NCBI GenBank assembly: GCA_964556255.1
Contig: CAZKVQ010000073.1
Span: 1 to 10,331 of the forward strand
Direction of reading: 5' to 3'
DNA length: 10,331 nucleotides
DNA from: JACJWR01 sp964556255
GTDB taxonomy: Bacteria > Actinomycetota > Actinomycetes > S36-B12 > UBA10799
This document shows positions 1 to 6,411 of this stretch, in pieces (the first letter of the stretch is position 1; each line of letters opens with the position of its first letter). Under the pieces are notes generated by a model. That model was not told where the DNA came from and did not search any database. It saw nothing but the letters and a program-made list of their open reading frames with translations. Position numbers and translations under genes: made by a program.

Positions 1-227
1 GATTTGCCCGGTACCTGGATCTGGTCGTTGGTGCAGTGGCGTTCATCTTCGCCCTGCTCATCGTCTACGGGGCGTTCACTGCTCCGGCTACCCGCGATGA
101 CCTCCTGGTGATGGCGGCGATCGCCCTCGCTGTTGGGCTGGCCATCTATCTGCCGCTGCGCCGGCAGCAGCGGACGCGGGGCGGTCACCCGGTGGACGCT
201 GCTAGCGGCGGAGCCGGGAGAGGGTGA
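1..227 (+). CDS. C-terminal fragment of a membrane transporter, probably APC-family amino-acid permease
   Basis: The gene enters from the left edge, with its reading frame open from base 3 to the TGA at 225-227, so about 74 C-terminal residues are visible. They hold two hydrophobic segments: one around LVVGAVAFIFALLIVYGAF and one around LLVMAAIALAVGLAIYLPL. A short acidic/Thr-Pro turn separates them, and a basic, glycine-rich tail starting RRQQRTRGG follows. Two closing helices and a basic cytosolic tail are usual at the C-terminus of amino-acid permeases, but no family-specific motif lies in this piece, so the transporter class is an inference. The last 26 bp overlap the end of the convergent egtD gene. 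An internal GTG at 36 is not the real start, because the frame stays open upstream to the edge. Confidence 0.55.
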   Translation, partial: FARYLDLVVGAVAFIFALLIVYGAFTAPATRDDLLVMAAIALAVGLAIYLPLRRQQRTRGGHPVDAASGGAGRG

Positions 228-1224
228 GGAGGAAGTCCTCACCGTCGTCGGACCAGTGGCCGATAGGCTCCAACCCGACCTGACGAAGTTCCGAGTCGAC
301 GATGTCCCGTGTGAACTTGGTGCTGATCTCCGTCTGCAGGTGTTGGCCCTGGGCGAATTGCACCTCCAGGCCGTCCAATCCGTTGAACCTGACCTCTTGA
401 TCCGACTGCGCGACCAGGTGCATCTCTATCCGGTGCTTGACCGGCTCCCAGACGGCCCGGTGGCGGAACTGCGAGACATCGAAGTTTGCGCCGAGTTGCC
501 GATTCATCACCCTGGTCGCGTTCTCGTTGAAGGCGGCAGTGACCCCGGCTGCATCGTCATACGCGGCCACCAGCCGAGCGGGGTCCTTGATCAGGTCGGT
601 ACCGAGCAGGAACGTGTCGCCGGGGCCGAGATCCTCGGCAACCGAGGTGAGGAAGTCGAGCCGATGCGGATCGTCGAAGTTGCCGATCGTGGAGCCGAGG
701 AACAGCACCATCCGCCGCTCCGAATGCCCCAGATGGGAAAGATGCGCGTTGAAGTCCGCCACGACCGCACGCACTTCGACGTGCGGATAGGCGGCGGCCA
801 CGTCGGCTGCTGCGGCGGCGAGGAACTCGTGCGAGCAGTCCACCGGCACGAAGGCCCGCAGGAGCCCTTGATCGTCGGCAGCGGTGAGCAGCAGCTGGGT
901 CTTCTCCGAGGACCCCGCCCCGAGCTCGACCAGGGTGTCGGGGTTGGCCAACTCGATGATCTCGCCGGCGTACTCAGCGAGGATCGCCCGCTCGGCCCTC
1001 GTAGGGTAGTACTCGGGTAGGCGGGTTATCTGGTCGAACAACTCCGAACCGACTTCGTCGTAGAACCACACCGGTGGGGTCCACGGTTGGTCGTCGGTCA
1101 AACCCGACTTGGTCAGGTCGGCGAGGTGATCCGACCAGTCGTCCTCGTGCAGCAGAACCTCGACGGACAGATTCGCCGGCACCGACTCGTCGCTTGATTC
1201 GGAGTGGACGATCGCCTCAGCCAT
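202..1224 (-). CDS. egtD: L-histidine N-alpha-methyltransferase EgtD (ergothioneine biosynthesis)
   Basis: EgtD transfers three methyl groups from S-adenosylmethionine to the alpha-amino group of histidine, giving hercynine, the first step of ergothioneine synthesis in the cytosol. The 340-residue product is slightly longer than the roughly 320 residues usual for the family. Visible family motifs are the SAM-binding ELGAGSSEKT (100-109), GSTIGNF (177-183), LGTDLIKD (207-214), AYDDAAGVTAAFN (221-233) and TEISTKF (298-304). The last carries the Glu and Ser that in the mycobacterial enzyme contact the histidine substrate. The ATG at 1222-1224 overlaps the egtB stop by 8 nt (ATGGCTGA), and a GAGG lies about 10 nt upstream inside egtB, so translational coupling is likely. 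The stop overlaps the convergent permease gene. Nothing looks damaged. Confidence 0.96.
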   Translation of the reverse strand: MAEAIVHSESSDESVPANLSVEVLLHEDDWSDHLADLTKSGLTDDQPWTPPVWFYDEVGSELFDQITRLPEYYPTRAERAILAEYAGEIIELANPDTLVELGAGSSEKTQLLLTAADDQGLLRAFVPVDCSHEFLAAAAADVAAAYPHVEVRAVVADFNAHLSHLGHSERRMVLFLGSTIGNFDDPHRLDFLTSVAEDLGPGDTFLLGTDLIKDPARLVAAYDDAAGVTAAFNENATRVMNRQLGANFDVSQFRHRAVWEPVKHRIEMHLVAQSDQEVRFNGLDGLEVQFAQGQHLQTEISTKFTRDIVDSELRQVGLEPIGHWSDDGEDFLLTLSRLRR

Positions 1225-2473
1225 CTTGGGCCAACCTCAATCCGGAGAAGGCCCACTGGGCCGCGGACGGGAAGAAGTTCCGATAACTGAGGCGCTCGTG
1301 TCCCAGTGGCGTGACGCAGGCGGATCCTCGCAGCACGTACTGGTCGACCATGAACTTGCCGTTGTACTCGCCCACGGCTCCCGGCGCCGCGCGGAAACCC
1401 GGGTACGGCGAGTACGCGGTCGAAGTCCACTGCCAGACCTCGCCATACAACTGCGCGATCGGGGGCGGGTCGTGGTCGAGAGCGTTCGGATGGAGTTCGA
1501 CCTCAGAGCGTTGGGGAATCGTGACCCTACCGGCCACGGCCTCCCATTCGCTTTCGGTCGGTAGTCGGGCTCCGGACCACCTGGCGAAGGCATCTGCTTC
1601 GTAGTAGCTGACGTGCACCACGGGTGCTGCCGGGTCGACGGGTTCCAGTCCGTAGAGAGTGAATACCTGCCACTGGTCGCCGAGCCGTTCCCAATACAGC
1701 GGTGCCTCGCTGCCATGTTCGTTGATATGAGCCCACCCGTCACTGAGCCAGAACTCGGAGCGGTGATAGCCGTCATCCTCGATGAATTCCAGCCACTCTC
1801 CGGCGGTGACCAGCCGGTCTGCCAGGGCGAAGGGTTCCAGGTAGGCCTTGTGCCGAGGGCCCTCGTTGTCGAACGCGAATCCGTCCCCGTCGTGACCGAT
1901 CTCCACGACTCCGCCGTCGTGGCCCACCCACGAGATCGGCTTGACCTCGGCCTCAGCGGTGCCCTCGGCCCGAATTGCGTAGCCCGGTCGCAGCGGACTG
2001 CGGGAGAACAGGTTCTTGATATCCATCAGGAGCAGTTCCTGATGCTGCTGTTCGTGGTTGCGACCGAGTTCCATCAGTTGCGGGAGTTGTCCGGTGAAGT
2101 CGAGCGCCTCATCGGCGAGCAGCGCCTCGACCGCGGCATCGACCCGCCGACGGTAGACGGCGACGTCCTCAACAGAGGGCCGGGTGATCATCCCCCGAAA
2201 TGGCCGAGGCTGACGCGGGCCGACCGCCTCGTAGTAGCTGTTGAACAGGAACCGGTAGTCGGGATCCACCGGTAGGTAGCCCTCGGCGAAGCCGCCAAGA
2301 ACGAACTCCTCCCAGAACCAGGTCGTGTGGGCTCGATGCCATTTGGTCGGGCTGCACTCAGTCATCGACTGAACTACTTGATCCTCCGGGCTGAGCGGTG
2401 CCGCAAGCTCCTCGGTGGCCGCTCGAACCTCGAGGAATCTGCCCAGCTCATTCTCGGCGGCGATGGACGGCAT
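1217..2473 (-). CDS. egtB: Hercynine oxygenase EgtB (iron-dependent sulfoxide synthase)
   Basis: EgtB is a mononuclear non-heme iron enzyme that uses O2 to join hercynine to a thiol donor (gamma-glutamylcysteine or cysteine), forming the C-S bond and a sulfoxide. The 418-residue protein has an N-terminal DinB-like domain with KWHRAHTTWFWEE (44-56) and HEQQHQEL (140-147); His140, His144 and one of His46/His49 are the expected iron ligands. An FGE-sulfatase-type domain follows, with GARLPTESEWE (301-311), GEVWQWT (344-350) and the closing YRNFFPSAAQWAFSGLRLA (397-415). I chose the ATG at 2471-2473 because GGAGAGG lies 7 nt upstream and homology starts there; the frame is open to a possible start at 2542, which would add 23 basic residues. 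It is the first gene of a pair with egtD. The ending resembles proteobacterial/cyanobacterial EgtB more than the mycobacterial form I remember, which bears on the sulfur donor. Confidence 0.95.
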   Translation of the reverse strand: MPSIAAENELGRFLEVRAATEELAAPLSPEDQVVQSMTECSPTKWHRAHTTWFWEEFVLGGFAEGYLPVDPDYRFLFNSYYEAVGPRQPRPFRGMITRPSVEDVAVYRRRVDAAVEALLADEALDFTGQLPQLMELGRNHEQQHQELLLMDIKNLFSRSPLRPGYAIRAEGTAEAEVKPISWVGHDGGVVEIGHDGDGFAFDNEGPRHKAYLEPFALADRLVTAGEWLEFIEDDGYHRSEFWLSDGWAHINEHGSEAPLYWERLGDQWQVFTLYGLEPVDPAAPVVHVSYYEADAFARWSGARLPTESEWEAVAGRVTIPQRSEVELHPNALDHDPPPIAQLYGEVWQWTSTAYSPYPGFRAAPGAVGEYNGKFMVDQYVLRGSACVTPLGHERLSYRNFFPSAAQWAFSGLRLAQDG

Positions 2474-2529
2474 TGGTGGTCCTCTCCCGGCTTTCCTAAC
2501 GGTCCGCGCTGGGGGCCGCCTCGTGTCGC

Positions 2530-2561
2530 GACGACCGCGCAACTAGACGACCGCGCAACTT
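2530..2561. repeat. Tandem direct repeat, two copies, upstream of egtB
   Basis: Bases 2530-2545 and 2546-2561 are two head-to-tail copies of a 16-bp unit (gacgaccgcgcaact plus one variable base). They are identical over the first 15 bases and start 57 bp upstream of the egtB ATG. The position, within the 188-bp gap between the hydrolase and egtB, would suit binding by an activator or repressor of egtBD, but no known operator matches and a replication-slippage duplication is equally possible. Confidence 0.7.
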
Positions 2562-2640
2562 TCTGCGGAGGTGGGTTCTCCACGATAACTGGCACAGACG
2601 ACAGTTGCTCGACGACGCCGAGGGTAACGGGAGGTCGCGG

Positions 2641-2658
2641 CTCGGCCGCCCAGCCGAG
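2641..2658 (-). terminator. Possible hairpin terminator after the hydrolase gene
   Basis: A perfect 6-bp stem CTCGGC/GCCGAG with a 6-nt loop begins 4 bp beyond the hydrolase stop codon. It has no following U-tract, so it would be a weak or non-canonical (L-shaped) terminator of the kind often proposed in actinobacteria, or an mRNA 3'-end stabiliser. The evidence is the dyad and its position only. Confidence 0.35.
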
Positions 2659-2661
2659 TGG

Positions 2662-3948
2662 TCAGTTCATCAAGCCCAGCTCGGACATGGTGAGCAGGAT
2701 CGCCGCCATCGCCGGTTCGCGGGCGAAGGGATCGTTCAACTTCGTGGATCCAAGCGTTGTGTACCAAGGGAAGGTGTCGTAGGACAGGTCCCAGTGGTTG
2801 GCATGGAACATCGACAGGCGAGGTGCGTTGGGCAGTGGCAGTTTTGCCTGCAACTGGGTGAGCTGCATGTCGTTGAACTTGTCGTACTTGAGCAGGTCGA
2901 GGGTGCCTTTGCGCTGGAAGTACGGCACCTCCATGAGATGTGTGGCCCCGGTGAAGTAGAACATCGGAATCCCCAGGCTGGCGAACAGATCCTCGTGCTC
3001 CTCGACGAAGGCTTCCCGGTAGGTCGTCGTGAGCGAGTTGATAGCGCCCTTGATGTCGTACTCGTCCAGTCGACGGTTGATGTTGTTGATCTGCACGACT
3101 GGGGCCAACTGCAGCATGAGCTGCCCGATCTTGCCGGACATGTCCTCCACGACATCGAACTTCGGGATGTCCTTGATCTGGTTGTAGATTCCATCGGCCA
3201 GGTAGGAACCACCGACGGCGCCGGCCCAGCCGATGACGGCCTTGATGCGCGGGGCCAGGTCGGGCCGGGCCGCCAGCAGGCTCAGGATGTCCGGTGCGCC
3301 CTTCGAGTAGCCCATCAGGATCACGTCGCCCGGGGGTGTCGGGTCGTCCTCGGCTGTAATGAACGAAGCGTCTATCGGGCTGACGCCGATGCCGCGCTCG
3401 AGGGTGTCCTCCAGGTCGGCGACGTTGGCCTCGGCCGAACGCATCGGGTGGGAGTCCACGACCTGGATCTTGACGCCGAACCGTTCGATCATGGCCGGCC
3501 AGACCGACTGGAATGCGAGATTGGGCAATAGCCCCGTCAGCAGACCAGGTGCGAACACGAACGTTACGTTGTCGAATCCAACCGGCTGCGCCCGAGGCAT
3601 CTCGGTGGCGATCTCCTCGTCCGAGATGTCCTTGATCATCCGCTTCGCGACCCGCTCCCGGTCGCTTCGGGGGTCGACCAGGTTGAGCGGGAACGACGCC
3701 TGCGAGTGCTTGACGGTCTCGGCGTTGGCCAGGCCCTCCTGGATGAAGATGTTGCGGTAGCGCTTGCCGACCCAGTCGTTGATCACCGGATCGGCGAGGG
3801 CAGCTTCCGGGTCCTCTGTGAACGCTTCGCGGACGAGCTGGATGACGGTGTCGTAGTCCTTCTGCGCCAACGCGAGGGTGATGTCGCCGGTCTGCTCGAC
3901 GTTGGTCTTCTTGGTGCTGAATTCGTCAGCCGCATCGTCACGTGTCAT
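2662..3948 (-). CDS. Alpha/beta-hydrolase family protein of unknown substrate
   Basis: The 428-residue product is a likely cytosolic serine hydrolase with no signal peptide. The nucleophile elbow is GYSKG (213-217, Ser215), in strand-turn-helix context DVILMGYSKGAPDILSLLA. VFAPGLLTG (131-139) could form the oxyanion loop, and His382 or His385 in FHANHWDLSYD near the C-terminus could be the catalytic His; the acid is not assigned. About 120 N-terminal residues before the hydrolase core are charged and probably helical (LALAQKDYDTVIQLVREAF), an unusual extension. I chose the ATG at 3946-3948: it has no Shine-Dalgarno but a -10-like TACGTT lies 7 nt upstream, fitting a leaderless start. The frame is also open from a GTG at 4020, adding 24 residues. 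It lies upstream of egtB on the same strand but 188 bp away, so a link to ergothioneine is unproven. Esterase, thioesterase or lipase are all possible. Confidence 0.8.
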   Translation of the reverse strand: MTRDDAADEFSTKKTNVEQTGDITLALAQKDYDTVIQLVREAFTEDPEAALADPVINDWVGKRYRNIFIQEGLANAETVKHSQASFPLNLVDPRSDRERVAKRMIKDISDEEIATEMPRAQPVGFDNVTFVFAPGLLTGLLPNLAFQSVWPAMIERFGVKIQVVDSHPMRSAEANVADLEDTLERGIGVSPIDASFITAEDDPTPPGDVILMGYSKGAPDILSLLAARPDLAPRIKAVIGWAGAVGGSYLADGIYNQIKDIPKFDVVEDMSGKIGQLMLQLAPVVQINNINRRLDEYDIKGAINSLTTTYREAFVEEHEDLFASLGIPMFYFTGATHLMEVPYFQRKGTLDLLKYDKFNDMQLTQLQAKLPLPNAPRLSMFHANHWDLSYDTFPWYTTLGSTKLNDPFAREPAMAAILLTMSELGLMN

Positions 3949-3955
3949 GACTCGA

Positions 3956-3961
3956 AACGTA
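3956..3961 (-). promoter_or_regulatory. Possible -10 box for a leaderless hydrolase transcript
   Basis: On the minus strand TACGTT matches the actinobacterial TANNNT pattern and ends 7 nt before the ATG at 3948, so transcription could begin at or one base before the start codon. No clear TTGACA-like -35 is seen at the usual spacing. No Shine-Dalgarno precedes this ATG, which supports the idea. Confidence 0.4.
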
Positions 3962-4062
3962 TTGCAATCGTGGGCGCGATGCACCTCGGTCGGCGGCGAA
4001 CAAATCGTGGTCGGGATCACAAACCTGCGGGGTTTCGTAGCCGGATCCCGAGGGTTGTTGGT

Positions 4063-4068
4063 TACCGT
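4063..4068 (+). promoter_or_regulatory. Possible -10 box for a leaderless deacetylase transcript
   Basis: TACCGT sits so that its last base is 7 nt before the A of the ATG at 4075, exactly where a -10 box belongs if the start codon is the first transcribed base. The sequence just before the ATG (gttgttgg) has no good Shine-Dalgarno. No convincing -35 was found. Confidence 0.4.
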
Positions 4069-4074
4069 TGTTGG

Positions 4075-4896
4075 ATGTCCCGTCTGCCGGTCGCCATCGG
4101 CTCCTGCGCGGCCCTCGTGGTGTTGGCGAGTTGCGCCCAGATAGCCGCGCTGAGACCTGCCGAGTACGGCGCCTCCCCGTCGCCGTCGACGAGCGCGAGT
4201 TCCGCCGGGGGGACCGCGGGGGCCGGGGACCCGGGTTCCCCGCAGTCCGCCACTCCGACACCCAGCCCGACATCGACCCGCCCGCTGCCCACCGCTAAGG
4301 CAAACCCGGAACCCAAGGGACCGGCCCAGTTCGTACCTCGGGTGGAGACGGCCGACCGGGTGGTGTTCCTGACCCTCGACGACGGTGCGGTTGCAGATCC
4401 GGCTCTGATCTCGTATCTGAAGGCAAATCGGGTTCCGATCACGACCTTCTTGACCACCGATTACGCCCGCGGAAACTGGGACTACTGGTCACAGATCTCG
4501 CAGCTGGGCTCCGTGCAGAACCACACGGTCAGCCACCCCACCCTGACGAAGCTCGGGGAGAGCGGGGCCGCTGAGCAGATCTGCCAGGCGAACGAGGAGA
4601 TCGCCAGCCACCTGGGCAAGACACCCTGGATGTTGCGACCGCCCTATGGCGTCTACGGACAATCCACCCTTGCTGCGGCCGGCGATTGCGGGTTGGACTA
4701 CGTCGTGCATTGGAGTGTTTCGCTGCCGGATGAGGAGATCCAGTATCAGGTGGGTCCCGGCTTCCGTCCGGGAGACATCATCTTGAGTCACTACCGATCG
4801 GACCTGATTCCGCACCTGGGCATCCTCCTCGCCGAGATCAAACGCCAGGGGTTCACGGTCGCCCGACTCGAGGACTACCTGCCCCCCAAAGCCTGA
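4075..4896 (+). CDS. Polysaccharide deacetylase (NodB/CE4 domain) lipoprotein
   Basis: This is a predicted secreted, lipid-anchored metal-dependent deacetylase acting on N-acetylated sugars, most likely peptidoglycan or another envelope glycan. The 273-residue protein begins with a short signal peptide ending in the lipobox LASC (17-20, Cys20 lipidated). A Ser/Thr/Pro/Gly-rich linker (about 30-82) spans the wall, and the NodB domain covers 95-270. All five CE4 motifs are present: TLDDG (100-104, catalytic base and metal Asp), HTVSH (150-154, metal His), RPPYG (188-192), DYVVHW (208-213) and LSH (237-239). The start is the ATG giving the signal peptide; the frame is open far upstream, but that part is antisense to the hydrolase gene and encodes no secretion signal. 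The gene is transcribed divergently from the hydrolase. An NlpC/P60 peptidase follows on the same strand. The exact glycan substrate cannot be read from sequence. Confidence 0.92.
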   Translation: MSRLPVAIGSCAALVVLASCAQIAALRPAEYGASPSPSTSASSAGGTAGAGDPGSPQSATPTPSPTSTRPLPTAKANPEPKGPAQFVPRVETADRVVFLTLDDGAVADPALISYLKANRVPITTFLTTDYARGNWDYWSQISQLGSVQNHTVSHPTLTKLGESGAAEQICQANEEIASHLGKTPWMLRPPYGVYGQSTLAAAGDCGLDYVVHWSVSLPDEEIQYQVGPGFRPGDIILSHYRSDLIPHLGILLAEIKRQGFTVARLEDYLPPKA

Positions 4897-4988
4897 GCCC
4901 GCGCGGCCTGCCGCAGCGACTGTCCCGCCTCCCACTGGCGTCATCCACAGATCGGATTGTGCCCGCTACCCGTCACCGGTTCCCGGAC

Positions 4989-4994
4989 TAGATT
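4989..4994 (+). promoter_or_regulatory. Possible -10 box upstream of the NlpC/P60 gene
   Basis: TAGATT matches TANNNT and would place the transcript start near 5001, giving a leader of about 36 nt before the ATG at 5037. A G-run (5027-5032) just upstream of the ATG may act as ribosome-binding site at short spacing. Overlapping short palindromes GGACGTCC (5010-5017) and GTCCGCGGAC (5014-5023) lie in the leader. No good -35 was found. Confidence 0.35.
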
Positions 4995-5036
4995 GGCGGC
5001 GTCCGATGAGGACGTCCGCGGACTCCGGGGGGATCC

Positions 5037-5642
5037 ATGATCGAGTCGTTGGCATTGATCGCGGCAACAGGTGTGCTCTCGGGGAGCCCGCAGCCCCAAC
5101 ACCCTGTTCTCAACACCTCACCGCCACCCCGCGTCCTCTCCAAGTTCGGCCGGCTCGCGGTGGCGCTGCGCTGTCCCCGCACCCCACCGGCGTCCTTTTT
5201 CTTCGATATCGAGCGGGCTCGGACACACTTCCGGGCGCTCTGCGTTCAATCTGTGGTGCAGGCGCCCTCTGATCGGGCGGCGAGGGCGGTGGTGTACGCC
5301 TTTCGAGCGGTCGGCTCGCGGTACAGCCAGGCTGACCGGGGAGGGCTCGGGGTCTACGACTGCTCGAGTCTCGTGTCCAGGGCCTGGTTCGCAGCCGGCG
5401 TTTCTGCCATGCGTCAGGGCGGGTCGAACTCCCCCTACTGGCCAACGACGTACACGCTGCTGGACGGCGCAGGGGGCACCTATCGGGTATCCGGACCGGG
5501 GCGACCCGGCGACCTCGTCTTCCCGCACTCCGGGCACGTGATGATGCGGATCTCCCAGGGGTTGGTCATCCATGCCTCCTCGCCGGCGACCGGAGTTCGG
5601 GTGTCCGCCGGTAGCGGGTCGGTGGTGATGCGGGTGCGTTGA
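5037..5642 (+). CDS. NlpC/P60-family cysteine peptidase (putative cell-wall hydrolase)
   Basis: NlpC/P60 enzymes cleave peptide stems of peptidoglycan, usually at D-Glu-gamma-meso-DAP. In this 201-residue protein the domain covers about 80-200: the nucleophile motif is YDCSSLVSRAW (107-117, Cys109), the catalytic His lies in SGHVMMRIS (His167), and the third polar residue is probably His179 in LVIHAS. The typical PGDLVF stretch (157-162) precedes the His. The nucleophile motif reads CSS where CSG is usual. The N-terminal 50 residues are Pro-rich with only a weak hydrophobic run (SLALIAATGVL) and no basic n-region, so export by a normal Sec signal is uncertain. An in-frame TGA at 5007 makes the ATG at 5037 the only good start. 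The gene follows the deacetylase by 140 bp and is convergent with the TetR gene. Confidence 0.82.
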   Translation: MIESLALIAATGVLSGSPQPQHPVLNTSPPPRVLSKFGRLAVALRCPRTPPASFFFDIERARTHFRALCVQSVVQAPSDRAARAVVYAFRAVGSRYSQADRGGLGVYDCSSLVSRAWFAAGVSAMRQGGSNSPYWPTTYTLLDGAGGTYRVSGPGRPGDLVFPHSGHVMMRISQGLVIHASSPATGVRVSAGSGSVVMRVR

Positions 5643-5659
5643 CCGTCGCGGTCCTGACC

Positions 5660-6334
5660 TCAGGAGTGGGACGTGCCGCCAGCGTCATTACCCCCGACAG
5701 AGCGTGGACGCGATTCCTGCTCGAGCTTGGGTTTCTCCTGCAGGTGAGCAAGGCCGTTCCACGCGAGGTTCACCAGGTGGGAGGCCAGTTCATCGCGTTT
5801 GGGTCGTCGGACATCTACCCACCACATGCCCGTGTTCGTGACCATCCCGACGAGCATCTGCGCGTACATCGGCGCAAGTTTCTTGTTGTAGCCGCGTTTG
5901 TCGAACTCGTCGGCGAGCGTGCCGGCCACGCGCGCGGCGATGTCGCGCAGCAGCGAGGCGAACGAACCCTCCGACATGCCCGGGGGAGAATCCCGGACGA
6001 GCACCCGAAATCCTTCAGTCTCGGTGGAAATGTAGTCCAGCCATGCCAGCACCACGGACTGCAGCATGGCCTTGGGATGGTCAGGGTGTAGTGCCGTTTG
6101 CACGCGCCCGAGGAGGTCGGTCATCTCGCGATCGACCACGACCGCGTACAGACCCTCCTTGCCTCCGAAGTGCTCGTAGACCACGGGCTTGGAAACGCCC
6201 GCCTCGGAGGCGATCTCCTCCACGGAGACGGCTTCGAAACCCTTCTCGGCGAAGAGGGTGCGTCCGACCCGTACGAGTTGTTCGCGCCGCTCGGAACCGG
6301 ACATTCGGACGCGTGGGGGTGCTGGTTCCGTCAC
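5660..6334 (-). CDS. TetR-family transcriptional regulator
   Basis: This is a DNA-binding one-component regulator, likely a dimeric repressor with a ligand pocket in its C-terminal helices. From the GTG at 6334 it is 224 residues long. The helix-turn-helix lies at about 37-60 (SVEEIASEAGVSKPVVYEHF), followed by GGKEGLYAVVVDREM, a classic TetR N-terminus. The C-terminal domain (about 70-200) is helical, and the last 20-odd residues are polar and probably disordered. The start is uncertain: the frame is open to a TTG at 6415, the GTG at 6334 begins TEPAPPRVRM, and an ATG at 6304 would start right at MSGSERREQL. No clear Shine-Dalgarno decides. It is transcribed away from dcd and the FUSC gene, so those, its own promoter, or both are candidate targets. 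The ligand cannot be predicted. Confidence 0.9.
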   Translation of the reverse strand: MTEPAPPRVRMSGSERREQLVRVGRTLFAEKGFEAVSVEEIASEAGVSKPVVYEHFGGKEGLYAVVVDREMTDLLGRVQTALHPDHPKAMLQSVVLAWLDYISTETEGFRVLVRDSPPGMSEGSFASLLRDIAARVAGTLADEFDKRGYNKKLAPMYAQMLVGMVTNTGMWWVDVRRPKRDELASHLVNLAWNGLAHLQEKPKLEQESRPRSVGGNDAGGTSHS

Positions 6335-6411
6335 ATGGTCAGTGTGCCCTGGATCGGCCGCGGGTGTAAGCGATCGACGCGGGGAATGGGCCGGTTGGTC
6401 GGCGCCCCCGG

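Larger units (their letters stand above)
2474..2661. promoter_or_regulatory. 188-bp gap between hydrolase and egtB, presumed egtBD control region
   Basis: The gap is too long for a tightly packed operon and contains an egtB ribosome-binding site (GGAGAGG on the minus strand, about 2481-2487), the 16-bp tandem repeat and a hairpin at its far end. I could not identify a convincing -35/-10 pair for egtB on the minus strand, so whether egtBD has its own promoter or is read through from the hydrolase gene is open. Confidence 0.4.

Noticed and set aside
133..1020. Long plus-strand ORF of 295 codons across the egtD gene
   Set aside because: It is antisense to egtD, whose motifs are intact; long open shadow frames are common opposite GC-rich genes and this one has no recognisable domain.
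2605..3531. 308-codon plus-strand ORF opposite the hydrolase
   Set aside because: It is the complement of a gene with a clear alpha/beta-hydrolase signature; the translated protein is rich in Gly/Arg/Val/His with no motif.
4903..4914. GCGG/CCGC hairpin just after the deacetylase stop as a terminator
   Set aside because: It has only four base pairs, no U-tract, and is common by chance in this composition.
4897..5036. Riboswitch (c-di-AMP ydaO type) in front of the NlpC/P60 gene
   Set aside because: Such switches often precede wall-hydrolase genes in actinobacteria, but the gap is short and I find none of the expected conserved blocks; only a -10-like box and small palindromes are visible.
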